From Albibacterium sp035514885 (lineage in GTDB: Bacteria > Bacteroidota > Bacteroidia > Sphingobacteriales > Sphingobacteriaceae), in NCBI RefSeq assembly GCF_035514885.1, contig NZ_DATJCH010000003.1, positions 62,001-126,000 of the forward strand: a stretch of DNA of 64,000 nt. The letters are read 5' to 3'. How positions within the stretch are numbered: position 1 is the stretch's first letter; every line of letters begins with the position of its first letter. This document shows, in pieces, positions 16,299 through 25,416 of the stretch. The notes beneath the pieces were generated by a model. The model did no database searches, had not been told where the DNA came from, and saw nothing but the letters and a program-made list of their open reading frames with translations. Position numbers and translations under genes: made by a program.

Positions 16299-17726
16299 AT
16301 GTTAGAATTAAATATTCAATCAAAAGAACACGATGAAGCTCGCCAAGGGGAAGCACTTTTGCTAAAGAATGACCTATCAACAAATGATAGCAGAAAGCTA
16401 TATATCGAAAGTTATGGTTGTCAGATGAATTTTGCAGATAGCGAGATTGTTGCTTCTATTTTATTTGACTATGGCTTTGAAACTACCGGGACTTTTAATG
16501 ATGCTGATGTAATTTTCATCAATACCTGCTCTATTCGGGAGAACGCAGAACAACGGGTTCGTAAACGTTTAACAGATTTTAAAACCGCAAAGAGTCAAAA
16601 TCCAGGAATGATTATCGGAGTTTTGGGCTGTATGGCAGAACGGTTAAAGTCAAAATTCCTAGAAGAAGAGAAACTAGTTGACTTAGTAGTGGGGCCTGAT
16701 GCGTATCGCGACTTGCCAAATCTTATCGCAAAGGTTGAAGAAGGCTCTCGTGAAGTGAATGTGTTGCTTTCGAGAGAAGAAACATACGCTGATATTAGTC
16801 CGGTGCGCTTAAATTCCAATGGCATCACGGCATTTATCTCCATCATGCGTGGCTGTGATAATATGTGTTCCTTTTGCGTAGTACCCTTTACACGTGGTAG
16901 AGAGCGAAGCAGAAGTGCTGAATCCATCGTACAGGAAGCAAGAGATTTATTTGAGGCGGGCTATCGAGAGGTAACCTTATTAGGGCAGAATGTTGATTCA
17001 TATAAATATAAAGCGGACGGAAAAGAGAATGAAGCGGTTATAACCTTTGCAGACCTACTGGCTATGGTTGCAGATGTCGATCCTTTATTAAGGGTACGCT
17101 TTTCTACTTCGCATCCCAAGGATCTTACAGATGACGTTCTTTACACAATCGCTAAATATCCCAATATCTGCAACAATATTCACCTGCCAATCCAGTCAGG
17201 CAGTTCGCGTGTTTTAGATTTAATGAACCGTACGTATACAAGAGAGTGGTATATTGACCGTATAAATGCCATCCGTAGAATTGTACCGAACTGTGGTATT
17301 TCAACCGATATTATTTCTGGATTCTGTACTGAGACTGAACAAGATCATGAAGATACTTTATCCATTATGGATTTAGTTCAATACGATTATGCGTATATGT
17401 TTACCTACTCAGAAAGACCGGGAACTTTAGCTGCAAAACGGCTTGAAGACGATGTATCTGAAGAAGTGAAAAAACGAAGACTGACAGAAATTGTTAGTAA
17501 ACAAAGAGGATATAGTCTTAAAAGGCTAGAAAATCAATTAGGAAAAACCCATAAGGTACTTATAGAAGGCTTTTCAAAAAGATCAGATCAGGATTTTTGC
17601 GGCAGAAACGATCAAAACTCAATGGTGGTTTTTCCTGTTGTTGATTCTTATAAAATTGGAGATTATGTAACCGTATTAGGGGAAACCTGTACATCGGCTA
17701 CATTAATCGGAAAAATTATTGAATAA
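16299..17726 (+). CDS. miaB: tRNA-2-methylthio-N6-isopentenyladenosine37 synthase (methylthiotransferase MiaB)
   Basis: The 475-residue radical-SAM enzyme adds a methylthio group to i6A37 of tRNAs that read UNN codons. The N-terminal UPF0004 domain holds cluster cysteines in YGCQMNFADS, INTCSIRENAEQ and GVLGCMAERL. The radical-SAM motif is C186-x3-C190-x2-C193 (GCDNMCSFC), followed by FTRGRERSR. A C-terminal TRAM domain ends the protein. All expected cysteines are present and the length is normal. Its partner enzyme gene miaA, which makes the i6A substrate, lies at 57380-58285 in the same window but is unlinked. The sigma-54 activator gene follows after 6 bp, so co-transcription is likely. 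Confidence 0.97.
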   Translation: MLELNIQSKEHDEARQGEALLLKNDLSTNDSRKLYIESYGCQMNFADSEIVASILFDYGFETTGTFNDADVIFINTCSIRENAEQRVRKRLTDFKTAKSQNPGMIIGVLGCMAERLKSKFLEEEKLVDLVVGPDAYRDLPNLIAKVEEGSREVNVLLSREETYADISPVRLNSNGITAFISIMRGCDNMCSFCVVPFTRGRERSRSAESIVQEARDLFEAGYREVTLLGQNVDSYKYKADGKENEAVITFADLLAMVADVDPLLRVRFSTSHPKDLTDDVLYTIAKYPNICNNIHLPIQSGSSRVLDLMNRTYTREWYIDRINAIRRIVPNCGISTDIISGFCTETEQDHEDTLSIMDLVQYDYAYMFTYSERPGTLAAKRLEDDVSEEVKKRRLTEIVSKQRGYSLKRLENQLGKTHKVLIEGFSKRSDQDFCGRNDQNSMVVFPVVDSYKIGDYVTVLGETCTSATLIGKIIE

Positions 17727-17732
17727 TTAAGT

Positions 17733-18971
17733 ATGGATATACAAGATGTAAAAAACAGATTCGGAATTATTGGGAATTCTCCTCTTCTGAATCGGGCTAT
17801 TGATGTTGCCAAGCAAGTTGCACCTACGGATATCTCTGTTCTAATAACCGGTGAAAGTGGTAGTGGTAAAGAAGTATTCTCACATATAATCCATCAATTG
17901 AGTGCAAGGAAGCATGGACCTTTTATCGCAGTAAACTGCGGGGCGATTCCAGAAGGGACTATTGATTCTGAACTTTTCGGACATGAAAAAGGTTCATTTA
18001 CGGGTGCACACGAGGCGCGTAAAGGATATTTTGAAGTGGTTAATGGCGGCACGATTTTCTTGGATGAAGTAGCTGAACTACCTGTCGGAACGCAGGCCAG
18101 GTTACTACGCGTATTGGAATCGGGGGAGTATATCCGAGTAGGTTCATCAAAAGTACAAAAAACAGATGTACGTATTGTTGCAGCAACTAACGTAGACGTA
18201 TATAGTGCGGTTGAAAATGGGAAATTCAGGGAAGATTTATATTACAGGTTAAATACCGTTCCATTAAGAATCCCTTCCCTACGTGAACGAAAAGAGGATA
18301 TTAATCTAATCTTCAGAAAATTTATAGCTGACTTTACTGATAAGTATCGCAGCCCAAGTGTACAGTTAACAGAAGATGCCCAAAGGCTTTTAACCGAGTA
18401 TGGCTGGCCAGGGAACGTACGTCAATTAAAGAACGTTGCAGAACAAATTGCCGTTCTTGAAAAGGATCGTAACATTACCTCGCAAACTATCAAAAACTAT
18501 TTACCGCCTGAAGGAAAGAGTAACTTACCGATGCGGATCCCGCATGGCAATAAAGATGATTTCTCAGAACGGGATTTGCTATACAAGGTTCTTTTTGATA
18601 TGAAGAAGGATATGGTTGAGTTAAAAAAACTGGTTGTTGGCATTGTAAACAATGGTATTAATTCATCTACCATAGACGAACACTCTCCATACATCAATCA
18701 GCTGTACCAGGAAATAGATCAGCCACGTGTAGAATTTCCCAGTTCTCCTACGCTAACGATCCATCAACCAAATCATGATAACTCTGACGATATCAATATT
18801 ACTGAAGATGTAGAGGAAGTCGAGGAATCTTTGTCATTAGTAGATAAAGAATCTGATTTAATCAAGAAAGCCCTTAAAAAGCATAAAGGAAAGCGTAAAT
18901 TAGCTGCACAGGAGCTAGGTATTTCAGAAAGAACGCTATACCGTAAAATTAAAGATCTAAATCTAAACTAA
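17733..18971 (+). CDS. Sigma-54-dependent transcriptional activator without a receiver domain
   Basis: The 412-residue protein begins directly with the AAA+ domain: Walker A GESGSGKE (40-47), Walker B GGTIFLDE (105-112) and the sigma-54 contact loop. The loop reads GSFTGA (87-92) rather than the commonest GAFTGA. A linker of about 120 residues follows, then a Fis-type helix-turn-helix at the C-terminus (KLAAQELGISERTLYRKIK). With no N-terminal sensor or receiver, its activity is probably set by expression or by the linker. It is placed between miaB and lptE, and its stop overlaps the lptE ATG, so it is translationally coupled to an envelope-assembly gene. The target promoters are unknown. Confidence 0.93.
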   Translation: MDIQDVKNRFGIIGNSPLLNRAIDVAKQVAPTDISVLITGESGSGKEVFSHIIHQLSARKHGPFIAVNCGAIPEGTIDSELFGHEKGSFTGAHEARKGYFEVVNGGTIFLDEVAELPVGTQARLLRVLESGEYIRVGSSKVQKTDVRIVAATNVDVYSAVENGKFREDLYYRLNTVPLRIPSLRERKEDINLIFRKFIADFTDKYRSPSVQLTEDAQRLLTEYGWPGNVRQLKNVAEQIAVLEKDRNITSQTIKNYLPPEGKSNLPMRIPHGNKDDFSERDLLYKVLFDMKKDMVELKKLVVGIVNNGINSSTIDEHSPYINQLYQEIDQPRVEFPSSPTLTIHQPNHDNSDDINITEDVEEVEESLSLVDKESDLIKKALKKHKGKRKLAAQELGISERTLYRKIKDLNLN

Positions 18972-19495
18972 TGTTTCTTGCTATTAAAAATAAATTAATC
19001 TGTGCCTTTATTATATTCGTTGCTCTAGGGTGCAATTTATCTTGTGGTATATACAGCTTTACGGGCGCTTCTATACCAGCATCGATGGAAACAGTCAGTG
19101 TTGATTTCTTTGAAAACAATGCTCCTTTGGTAGTACCGTATTTAAGTCAGGATTTTACAGAAGCGCTGAAAGAAAGAATTAGAAATCAAAGCCGGTTAAG
19201 TATGGTTAGGGCAGATGCCGATGCATCTTTCTCGGGAAGGATTACGGGCTATACCATTAATCCGACAGCGGTTCAGGGTAACGACCGTGCCGGGTTGAAT
19301 CGATTAACCATTACAGTAAGCGTTAAATATACAAATACAGCTACCCCATCATTAAATTTTGAGGAGTCCTTTAGCCGTTTTAAGGATTTTTCTACAAACG
19401 CCGGCCCTATTCAAAGTCAGGAGCAACAACTGATAAAGGATATTAACGCTATGCTAACGGAAGATATTTTTAACCGTGCCTTTGCAAATTGGTAA
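18971..19495 (+). CDS. lptE: LPS-assembly lipoprotein LptE-like
   Basis: The 174-residue protein has a signal sequence with lipobox LSC (Cys25), so it is an outer-membrane-anchored lipoprotein. The segments GIYSFTGASIP and a following two-strand/helix pattern match the Bacteroidota LptE family, whose members plug the LptD barrel that delivers lipopolysaccharide to the cell surface. No lptD is in the window. The ATG overlaps the stop of the sigma-54 activator (TAATG), which implies translational coupling. The TPR protein and secG follow closely. The lptE-TPR-secG order looks like a conserved envelope/secretion block, although that is from memory rather than tested here. Confidence 0.85.
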   Translation: MFLAIKNKLICAFIIFVALGCNLSCGIYSFTGASIPASMETVSVDFFENNAPLVVPYLSQDFTEALKERIRNQSRLSMVRADADASFSGRITGYTINPTAVQGNDRAGLNRLTITVSVKYTNTATPSLNFEESFSRFKDFSTNAGPIQSQEQQLIKDINAMLTEDIFNRAFANW

Positions 19496-19509
19496 ATGAG
19501 GATATTAAT

Positions 19510-20418
19510 ATGGGAATAAATATGAAACAAAAAAGGTTTTATCAATTCTTGGCCAATCCGGACCAAGCTGATTTGACTGAGGTGAAAGAGTTGATTAGGG
19601 AGTATCCATACGCTCAATCTCTTTGGGCTCTACAAGCACGATTAAGCGTTTTGAAAAAGACGGAAGATGCTAAAGCTATTTATCAAAAAGCAATTTTGTA
19701 TAGTACTGACCCCGAAACATTCAAGGAATTCGTTTATAACGAAAAAATTGAAGAAATTGAGTATACTGACTCAGAGAAATATTCTATTGAGGAAGTGCTT
19801 CAAGGTACTTTAGTGTCTGATCCATTAAGGGAGGAGGAACCAGAAGCTGAGGTGGAGGTTGAGACTGAAGTTAAAACTGAAACTGAGAATTCAACACCTA
19901 GTCGATACCTGGATGACTGGATGCCCTATTCATTTGTATGGTGGCTTCAAAAAACCAGAATGGAATATGCCGATACCTATCAGCCTTATGCTCCTTCAGA
20001 TGACAGTGAGAAAAAGAACGAAACCGACAAGAAAAACTTATCCAATCCGTTAGACCAACAAATCAGGGAGCATATCTTTAACCTCCAAGATCCTGAAAAG
20101 AAATTAAGCGAACAATTTAATGGAAACGCCAAAACTTTTAAGATCCCTCATAAGGAAGATGCGATCATAGAAAAGTTCATTAAAGAAGATCCGCAAATAA
20201 AGCCTCCTACAGCTGATAAAATCAATTTAGAGAACAAGGCGCGTAGAAGTGCCGAAGATAATTCAGGTTTCGTGTCTGAAACACTTGCCAAAATTTATAC
20301 GGAACAAGGACTTTATCACAAAGCTATAGACACTTATAAAAAATTAAGTTTGAAATATCCCGAAAAAAGTCTTTATTTTGCGAACCTTATTGAAAAACTG
20401 AATCAGAAATTAAATTAA
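19510..20418 (+). CDS. Tetratricopeptide-repeat-like protein
   Basis: The protein is about 302 residues long and cytoplasmic, with no signal peptide. The N-terminal part (LTEVKELIREYPYAQSLWALQARLSV) and the C-terminal part (TLAKIYTEQGLYHKAIDTYKKL) look like helical TPR units. They are joined by a long acidic, charged linker. The frame is open to a TTG at 19489, but ATG 19510 (or ATG 19522) is preferred because a GAGG lies 9 bases before 19510 and the overlap with lptE then disappears. No enzymatic motif is seen. It sits between lptE and secG with tight spacing, so a scaffold role in envelope or secretion processes is plausible but unproven. Confidence 0.72.
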   Translation: MGINMKQKRFYQFLANPDQADLTEVKELIREYPYAQSLWALQARLSVLKKTEDAKAIYQKAILYSTDPETFKEFVYNEKIEEIEYTDSEKYSIEEVLQGTLVSDPLREEEPEAEVEVETEVKTETENSTPSRYLDDWMPYSFVWWLQKTRMEYADTYQPYAPSDDSEKKNETDKKNLSNPLDQQIREHIFNLQDPEKKLSEQFNGNAKTFKIPHKEDAIIEKFIKEDPQIKPPTADKINLENKARRSAEDNSGFVSETLAKIYTEQGLYHKAIDTYKKLSLKYPEKSLYFANLIEKLNQKLN

Positions 20419-20425
20419 TTATACA

Positions 20426-20779
20426 ATGTTTTATTTATTTATCGCTCTTATTATCCTAGCCTCTATTTTATTGGTATTTATTGTATTAATACAAAATCCA
20501 AAAGGTGGCGGATTAAACTCAAACTTCGCGGGATCAAACAACCTGATGGGTGTTAAACGCACAGGAGATATTCTTGAAACCGGTACTTGGGTGTTAGTTA
20601 TCGCTATCATGGTTATTTCTTTATTAATTAATGCTACCATGCCTACAGATGGTGGTGCTGGTATAGGTGGTTCTGGATTAGGAGATCAAATTACTCCTAC
20701 CACGGTACCTACAACTACAGCTCCGAATACAGCTGCACCGTTAACTCCGATTACTACACCAAGCGATACAACTAATTAA
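20426..20779 (+). CDS. secG: Preprotein translocase subunit SecG
   Basis: The 117-residue protein has two membrane helices (about 2-22 and 53-72) flanking the conserved loop QNPKGGGLNSNFAGSN, the SecG signature. SecG is the accessory subunit of the SecYEG channel in the inner membrane. A Thr/Pro/Ala-rich tail of about 35 residues follows the second helix. This tail is longer than in the E. coli protein and of low complexity. It is the last gene of the miaB-to-secG run, 7 bp after the TPR gene, and is followed by a strong intrinsic terminator. Confidence 0.95.
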   Translation: MFYLFIALIILASILLVFIVLIQNPKGGGLNSNFAGSNNLMGVKRTGDILETGTWVLVIAIMVISLLINATMPTDGGAGIGGSGLGDQITPTTVPTTTAPNTAAPLTPITTPSDTTN

Positions 20780-20802
20780 AATTAGATAAACCGAATAAAT
20801 TG

Positions 20803-20832
20803 AAGGGGATGAAGGTTTCATCCCCTTTTTTT
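20803..20832 (+). terminator. Intrinsic terminator after secG
   Basis: GGGGATGAA (20805-20813), loop GGT, TTCATCCCC (20817-20825), then seven T. This is a perfect 9-bp stem with a clear U-tract and closes the upstream operon. Confidence 0.9.
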
Positions 20833-21006
20833 GTATAAAGGTTCTCTGTCATTTTTGCATAAGCCAATGACAACTTTAAAGAGAGCTTCTGCTTTTAAGA
20901 GCAAAAGAATGAAAAATTGGCAAGGATTATACAAAAACAAGCTTTGGCATAATTCCTGAACAAGTAGTTAAAGTGTTAAACATTAAATTTTTAATAGATC
21001 AAAATT

Positions 21007-21282
21007 ATGGCATTAAACATTAAACCTATCGGAGACAGAGTGGTTGTACAAGCCGCTCCTGCAGAAGAAAAAACCGCATCAGGGATTTATATTCCAGATA
21101 CCGCAAAAGAAAAACCTCAACGTGGATCTGTGGTAGCTGTTGGTGATGGTAAAGTTGACGAACCATTAACTGTAAAAGTTGGCGATGAAGTACTATACGG
21201 AAAATATGCGGGTACGGAGATTACCTACGAAGGAAAAGAGTACTTAATTATGCGCGAATCAGACATTTATGCAGTTCTTTAA
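21007..21282 (+). CDS. groES: Co-chaperonin GroES
   Basis: The 91-residue protein has standard Cpn10 features: the start IKPIGDRVVVQ, a mobile loop around EEKTASGIYIP, and the end YLIMRESDIYAVL. It caps the GroEL folding chamber in the cytoplasm. groEL lies 96 bp downstream in the same direction. The 227-bp gap upstream holds the secG terminator. I see no CIRCE element (the HrcA operator) and no exact TAnnTTTG box there, so heat-shock control must be of another kind. Confidence 0.97.
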   Translation: MALNIKPIGDRVVVQAAPAEEKTASGIYIPDTAKEKPQRGSVVAVGDGKVDEPLTVKVGDEVLYGKYAGTEITYEGKEYLIMRESDIYAVL

Positions 21283-21378
21283 TTGCAGAAGTCTTACGCA
21301 TAACATTCAATAAATTAACGGTTTGAATAATTATCTGATTAAGGATTAATTATAATTAATAACATTACTATAAATAAA

Positions 21379-23013
21379 ATGGCAAAAGAAGTAAAATATA
21401 ATATTGATGCGCGTGATGCTCTGAAAAGGGGCGTTGACACGTTAGCAAATGCTGTAAAAGTAACCTTAGGACCAAAAGGTCGTAATGTAATTATTGAGAA
21501 AAAATTTGGTTCTCCGGCTATTACGAAAGATGGTGTTACGGTAGCTAAAGAAATCGACCTGAAAGAGCCTATGGAAAACATGGGTGCACAAATGGTAAAA
21601 GAAGTGGCTTCTAAAACTGCTGACCAAGCTGGTGATGGTACAACTACTGCAACTGTTTTGGCTCAGGCTATCATTACTGCAGGTATTAAAAACGTTGCAG
21701 CGGGTGCGAACCCAATGGATTTAAAACGTGGAATCGACAAAGCAGTTTCTATCGTTGTAAATAACCTGCAATCTCAATCTCAGACAGTAGGAGAAGATAA
21801 TCAAAAAATTAAGCAAGTTGCTTCAATTTCAGCTAACAATGACGAAGTTATCGGTTCATTAATCGCTGAAGCAATGACCAAAGTTGGTAAAGATGGTGTA
21901 ATAACTGTTGAAGAAGCAAAAGGTACTGAAACTGAAGTTAAAACTGTTGAAGGTATGCAATTTGATCGCGGTTACTTATCGCCTTACTTTGTTACCAACA
22001 CTGATAAAATGGAAGTTGAGTTAGAAAGCCCTTACATCCTGATCTACGATAAAAAGATCAGTAACATGAAGGAACTTCTTCCTATTTTAGAAAAACAAGT
22101 ACAAACAGGAAAACCACTTTTAATCATTGCAGAAGATTTAGACGGAGAAGCATTGGCTACATTAGTAGTGAATAAAATCCGTGGTTCATTGAAAGTTGCA
22201 GCAGTTAAAGCTCCGGGATTCGGTGACCGTAGAAAAGCAATGTTAGAAGACATCGCTATCTTAACAGGTGGTACTGTAATCTCTGAAGAAAGAGGTTTCA
22301 AATTAGAAAATGCTGAATTAGATTTCTTAGGCCAGGCAGAAAAAGTACTTATCGATAAAGATAATACAACCATGATTAATGGTTCTGGTAACAGCGAAGA
22401 TATTAAAGCACGTGTAAGTCAGATTAAATCTCAAATCGAAAGCACTACATCTGATTACGATCGTGAAAAACTTCAAGAGCGCTTAGCAAAATTAGCTGGC
22501 GGTGTAGCTGTATTATATGTTGGAGCTGCAACTGAAGTTGAAATGAAAGAAAAGAAAGACCGTGTAGATGATGCTTTACATGCAACTCGTGCAGCAGTTG
22601 AAGAAGGTATTGTAGCTGGTGGAGGTGTTGCCTTCATCCGTGCAATTGAAGCTTTAGCTGATCTGAAAGGTGATAACGAGGATGAAACTACTGGTATCAA
22701 TATCATCAAACGTGCTATCGAAGAGCCTTTACGTCAAATCTGTACAAACGCAGGTGTTGAAGGATCTATCGTAGTTCAACGAGTAAAAGAAGGTGCTGCT
22801 GATTACGGCTACAATGCACGTACTGATTCTTATGAGAACTTAATTAAAGCCGGTGTTATTGACCCGACTAAAGTTTCTCGTATAGCATTGGAAAATGCAG
22901 CTTCGATCGCATCGATGTTATTAACTACTGAGGTAGTTCTAGCAGATGCTCCAGAAGAAGATAAAGGCGCTGCCGGTGCTCCTCCAATGGGCGGCATGGG
23001 CGGAATGATGTAA
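21379..23013 (+). CDS. groEL: Chaperonin GroEL
   Basis: The 544-residue protein is a full-length Cpn60 with the ATP-site motifs LGPKGRNVIIEK, AGDGTTTATVLAQ and GGGVAFIRA. It ends in the Gly/Met-rich tail (GGMGGMM) that projects into the folding cavity. The length is normal and all segments are in frame. It forms the groES-groEL operon, and a hairpin with T-runs on both sides follows the stop. Codon use is highly biased, as expected for an abundant protein. Confidence 0.98.
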   Translation: MAKEVKYNIDARDALKRGVDTLANAVKVTLGPKGRNVIIEKKFGSPAITKDGVTVAKEIDLKEPMENMGAQMVKEVASKTADQAGDGTTTATVLAQAIITAGIKNVAAGANPMDLKRGIDKAVSIVVNNLQSQSQTVGEDNQKIKQVASISANNDEVIGSLIAEAMTKVGKDGVITVEEAKGTETEVKTVEGMQFDRGYLSPYFVTNTDKMEVELESPYILIYDKKISNMKELLPILEKQVQTGKPLLIIAEDLDGEALATLVVNKIRGSLKVAAVKAPGFGDRRKAMLEDIAILTGGTVISEERGFKLENAELDFLGQAEKVLIDKDNTTMINGSGNSEDIKARVSQIKSQIESTTSDYDREKLQERLAKLAGGVAVLYVGAATEVEMKEKKDRVDDALHATRAAVEEGIVAGGGVAFIRAIEALADLKGDNEDETTGINIIKRAIEEPLRQICTNAGVEGSIVVQRVKEGAADYGYNARTDSYENLIKAGVIDPTKVSRIALENAASIASMLLTTEVVLADAPEEDKGAAGAPPMGGMGGMM

Positions 23014-23032
23014 TATCATTTGCTATATAAAT

Positions 23033-23072
23033 AAAAAAAGCCATTCTGTTTATTCAGAGTGGCTTTTTTTTT
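23033..23072 (+). terminator. Intrinsic terminator after groEL
   Basis: GCCATTCTG pairs with CAGAGTGGC (one T-G wobble) around a 6-nt loop. It is flanked by A7 on the left and T9 on the right, giving a strong and possibly bidirectional terminator. Confidence 0.9.
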
Positions 23073-23119
23073 AAGCCTGTTATCTGTTAATTCTTAAATA
23101 CTTATTCCTTTTTTATAAT

Positions 23120-23127
23120 TATTTTTG
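23120..23127 (+). promoter_or_regulatory. -7 promoter box of the S41 peptidase gene
   Basis: TATTTTTG is an exact TAnnTTTG match, 18 bp before the ATG at 23146. It rules out the TTG at 23125 as a start, because that codon lies within the box. Confidence 0.5.
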
Positions 23128-23145
23128 ATTAGAAAATCGACGGGC

Positions 23146-24687
23146 ATGAACACATCATATATATTATTCTTAAAAAGACATTTTTTATTTAGTTCTATTA
23201 TTCTCTTATTGTTCGCGGCCTCCTGCCAAAAATCAGAAGTTCCTTCTCCTATACCTCCCCGTACAAGAGACACCTCTCGTGTTCCCGGTAATCCAGCATC
23301 AAATACTGCGATTAACACATGGATAACCGATAGTATGCGTATTTATTATTACTGGAACAAAAGTATACCTAATGACGCTCAATTAAACCTCAAACTAGCT
23401 CCTCCCGACTTCTTCGAGAGCATACTTGATGATGCTGATCGGTTTTCCTGGATTCAAAACGTTGATGATTTAAATGATAATCTGGCTGGTGTAAGCACTA
23501 CCACCGGATTGAATATTATGCTCGTATCATACAACGATGATGAAAGTGTTTTAGGGGTGGTAAGATATGTCATTCCCGGATCTCCCGCTGACATTCGTGG
23601 TATAAAACGAGGTGATCTTTTTACGGAAGTAAATGGTACATCAATGACTTCTGGAAATTATGAAACACTGCTAGATCCTTATTTTAACGGGGAGAGTTTC
23701 CAAATTACTCTTGCTACCATAGAAGATCAAGTTTTAAAAACTGGAAGTAAAGTCAATCTTACTGCTACGCGCGTAGATGAACCATCTGTCTATTATCATA
23801 GCATCATTACCACACAATCTGGCAAAAAAGTAGGATATCTTTTTTATAATCGCTTCTTAAATGAAGAATCAAATGAACTTCTTGACGTTTTCAAGGAATT
23901 CAAATCATCGGGAGTCAACGAACTTATTTTGGATCTGCGTTATAATTTAGGTGGCGGAATCGCTGTTTCCGGCTTACTGTCAGCATTGATTAAACCAAAC
24001 TATAATAAGAACCAAATCTTCGTGAATTATAATTATAATGACCTTTTAAACGCCATGATTCCTGTAGAAGATAGGAATGATAGCTTTTCAAGACTATTCC
24101 CTGCATTATCAAACAGTCCGGATACGGCTGCAACAGCCAGTACCATGAATGCTGAAGTACAAGCTGCAAACTTAAATCTACCGAAAGTTTATATATTAGG
24201 AACCTATAATTCTGCTTCTGCAAGTGAACTGGTAATTCATAATTTGGCTCCTTATATGCCTGTTATTCATATAGGTGAAACCACTCGAGGCAAAAATGAG
24301 GGATCCATTACAATCGAAGATACCCGAAAACCACGGGTAATAAATTGGGCTCTACAGCCGATTATTGTTAAACTAGCAGATAAAAATGGCGAAGGAGATT
24401 ATGATCAAGGCTTAATACCGGATTATGAGATTGACGAAGTTGATTTCTTGCCTTTATCGCCCATCGGCTCTAAAGAAGATCCATTAATAGCAAAAGCATT
24501 AAGCCTGATCGATCCTGTTGCAAGTCCGCAAGCACGAGCCAGAACGATGACATTTGCACCAAGGTCTCTTTTACAAAAGGTATCCTTCGCAGGTGAATTA
24601 GATAAAAGAATAATGAAAGCTCGTCCGGTCCAAATGGATGGAACCATTGATACGGAAGCTCTCAAAAGGATTAAGGGAAATAAATAA
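23146..24687 (+). CDS. S41-family (C-terminal processing) peptidase, lipoprotein
   Basis: From the ATG at 23146 the protein has 513 residues. A signal sequence ends in a lipobox (FAASC), so it is lipid-anchored in the periplasm or outer membrane. A PDZ-like domain follows (VIPGSPADIRGIKRGDLFTEVNG), then the S41 catalytic core. The nucleophile serine lies in NSASASE and the partner lysine in TTRGKNEGS. LILDLRYNLGGG is the conserved family strand. Such enzymes cleave C-terminal ends of exported proteins. The substrate is unknown. Its neighbours (groEL upstream, lipB convergent) give no functional clue, and it is monocistronic with its own promoter box. Confidence 0.9.
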   Translation: MNTSYILFLKRHFLFSSIILLLFAASCQKSEVPSPIPPRTRDTSRVPGNPASNTAINTWITDSMRIYYYWNKSIPNDAQLNLKLAPPDFFESILDDADRFSWIQNVDDLNDNLAGVSTTTGLNIMLVSYNDDESVLGVVRYVIPGSPADIRGIKRGDLFTEVNGTSMTSGNYETLLDPYFNGESFQITLATIEDQVLKTGSKVNLTATRVDEPSVYYHSIITTQSGKKVGYLFYNRFLNEESNELLDVFKEFKSSGVNELILDLRYNLGGGIAVSGLLSALIKPNYNKNQIFVNYNYNDLLNAMIPVEDRNDSFSRLFPALSNSPDTAATASTMNAEVQAANLNLPKVYILGTYNSASASELVIHNLAPYMPVIHIGETTRGKNEGSITIEDTRKPRVINWALQPIIVKLADKNGEGDYDQGLIPDYEIDEVDFLPLSPIGSKEDPLIAKALSLIDPVASPQARARTMTFAPRSLLQKVSFAGELDKRIMKARPVQMDGTIDTEALKRIKGNK

Positions 24688-24691
24688 GGAT

Positions 24692-25390
24692 TTAAACAAA
24701 ATCCATCTGAAAGAGTACTGACAAATGGTGCTTCAGTCGCTTTTTCACTTCAGATATATCTTGCTTCGCTCCGAGCTCTGCTTCCATGGAAGTAACCTGT
24801 TTATCATCAATCCCACATGGAACAATGTGATTGAAATAACTTAGGTCTGCGTTCACATTAAAGGCAAAACCATGCATCGTCACCCAGCGACTGCTCCGAA
24901 CGCCCATAGCGCATATTTTGCGGGCGCGCTCACTATCCGGCTCTAACCATACCCCGGTATAACCGGGATATCTTCCAGCCACGATGCCATACTCTGCTAA
25001 GGTCAGTATAATGGCTTCCTCCAGCGTTCTTAAGTATAGATGAATATCTGTAAAGAAATTATCAAGATCTAATATCGGGTAGCCAACAATTTGTCCCGGC
25101 CCATGATAAGTAATATCTCCACCTCTGTTAATCTTATGATAGGTTGCACCTTTCTCTTTAAGTTCAGCATCGCCTAATAGCAAATGCTCAGGTTTACCGC
25201 TTTTTCCGAGTGTATATACATGTGGATGTTCTACAAAAATAAGGTAGTTATCTGTAGGACCAACCGTGTTATTTGTACGATTAGCAACCTTCTGAGCTAC
25301 AATATCGGCGAAAATACTTTCCTGCTTTCCCCAAGCCTCCGAATAATCGACACTCCCCCAATCCTGAAAAATAACTTTCTTGTTTTGCAT
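24692..25390 (-). CDS. lipB: Octanoyl-ACP:protein N-octanoyltransferase LipB
   Basis: The 232-residue enzyme transfers octanoate from acyl carrier protein to lipoyl domains in the first step of lipoate synthesis. The family motif RGGDITYHGPGQIVGYPI is present, as are the lysine before ICAMGVRSSRWVTMHGFA and the catalytic cysteine in HIVPCGI. Length is normal. lipA is not in the window. Its promoter box overlaps the end of the upstream phosphopantetheinyl transferase gene. The pairing with a phosphopantetheinyl transferase, which activates acyl carrier proteins, is suggestive of linked acyl-carrier biology but may be chance. Confidence 0.96.
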   Translation of the reverse strand: MQNKKVIFQDWGSVDYSEAWGKQESIFADIVAQKVANRTNNTVGPTDNYLIFVEHPHVYTLGKSGKPEHLLLGDAELKEKGATYHKINRGGDITYHGPGQIVGYPILDLDNFFTDIHLYLRTLEEAIILTLAEYGIVAGRYPGYTGVWLEPDSERARKICAMGVRSSRWVTMHGFAFNVNADLSYFNHIVPCGIDDKQVTSMEAELGAKQDISEVKKRLKHHLSVLFQMDFV

Positions 25391-25408
25391 TGTTTTTATT
25401 TCAATCTA

Positions 25409-25416
25409 CAAATTTA
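25409..25416 (-). promoter_or_regulatory. -7 promoter box of lipB
   Basis: The minus strand reads TAAATTTG, an exact TAnnTTTG match, 18 bp before the lipB ATG at 25390. It overlaps the stop codon of the upstream transferase gene by 3 bp. Confidence 0.45.

Noticed and set aside
20833..21006. CIRCE operator ahead of groES
   Set aside because: I found no TTAGCACTC-N9-GAGTGCTAA-like inverted repeat in the gap.
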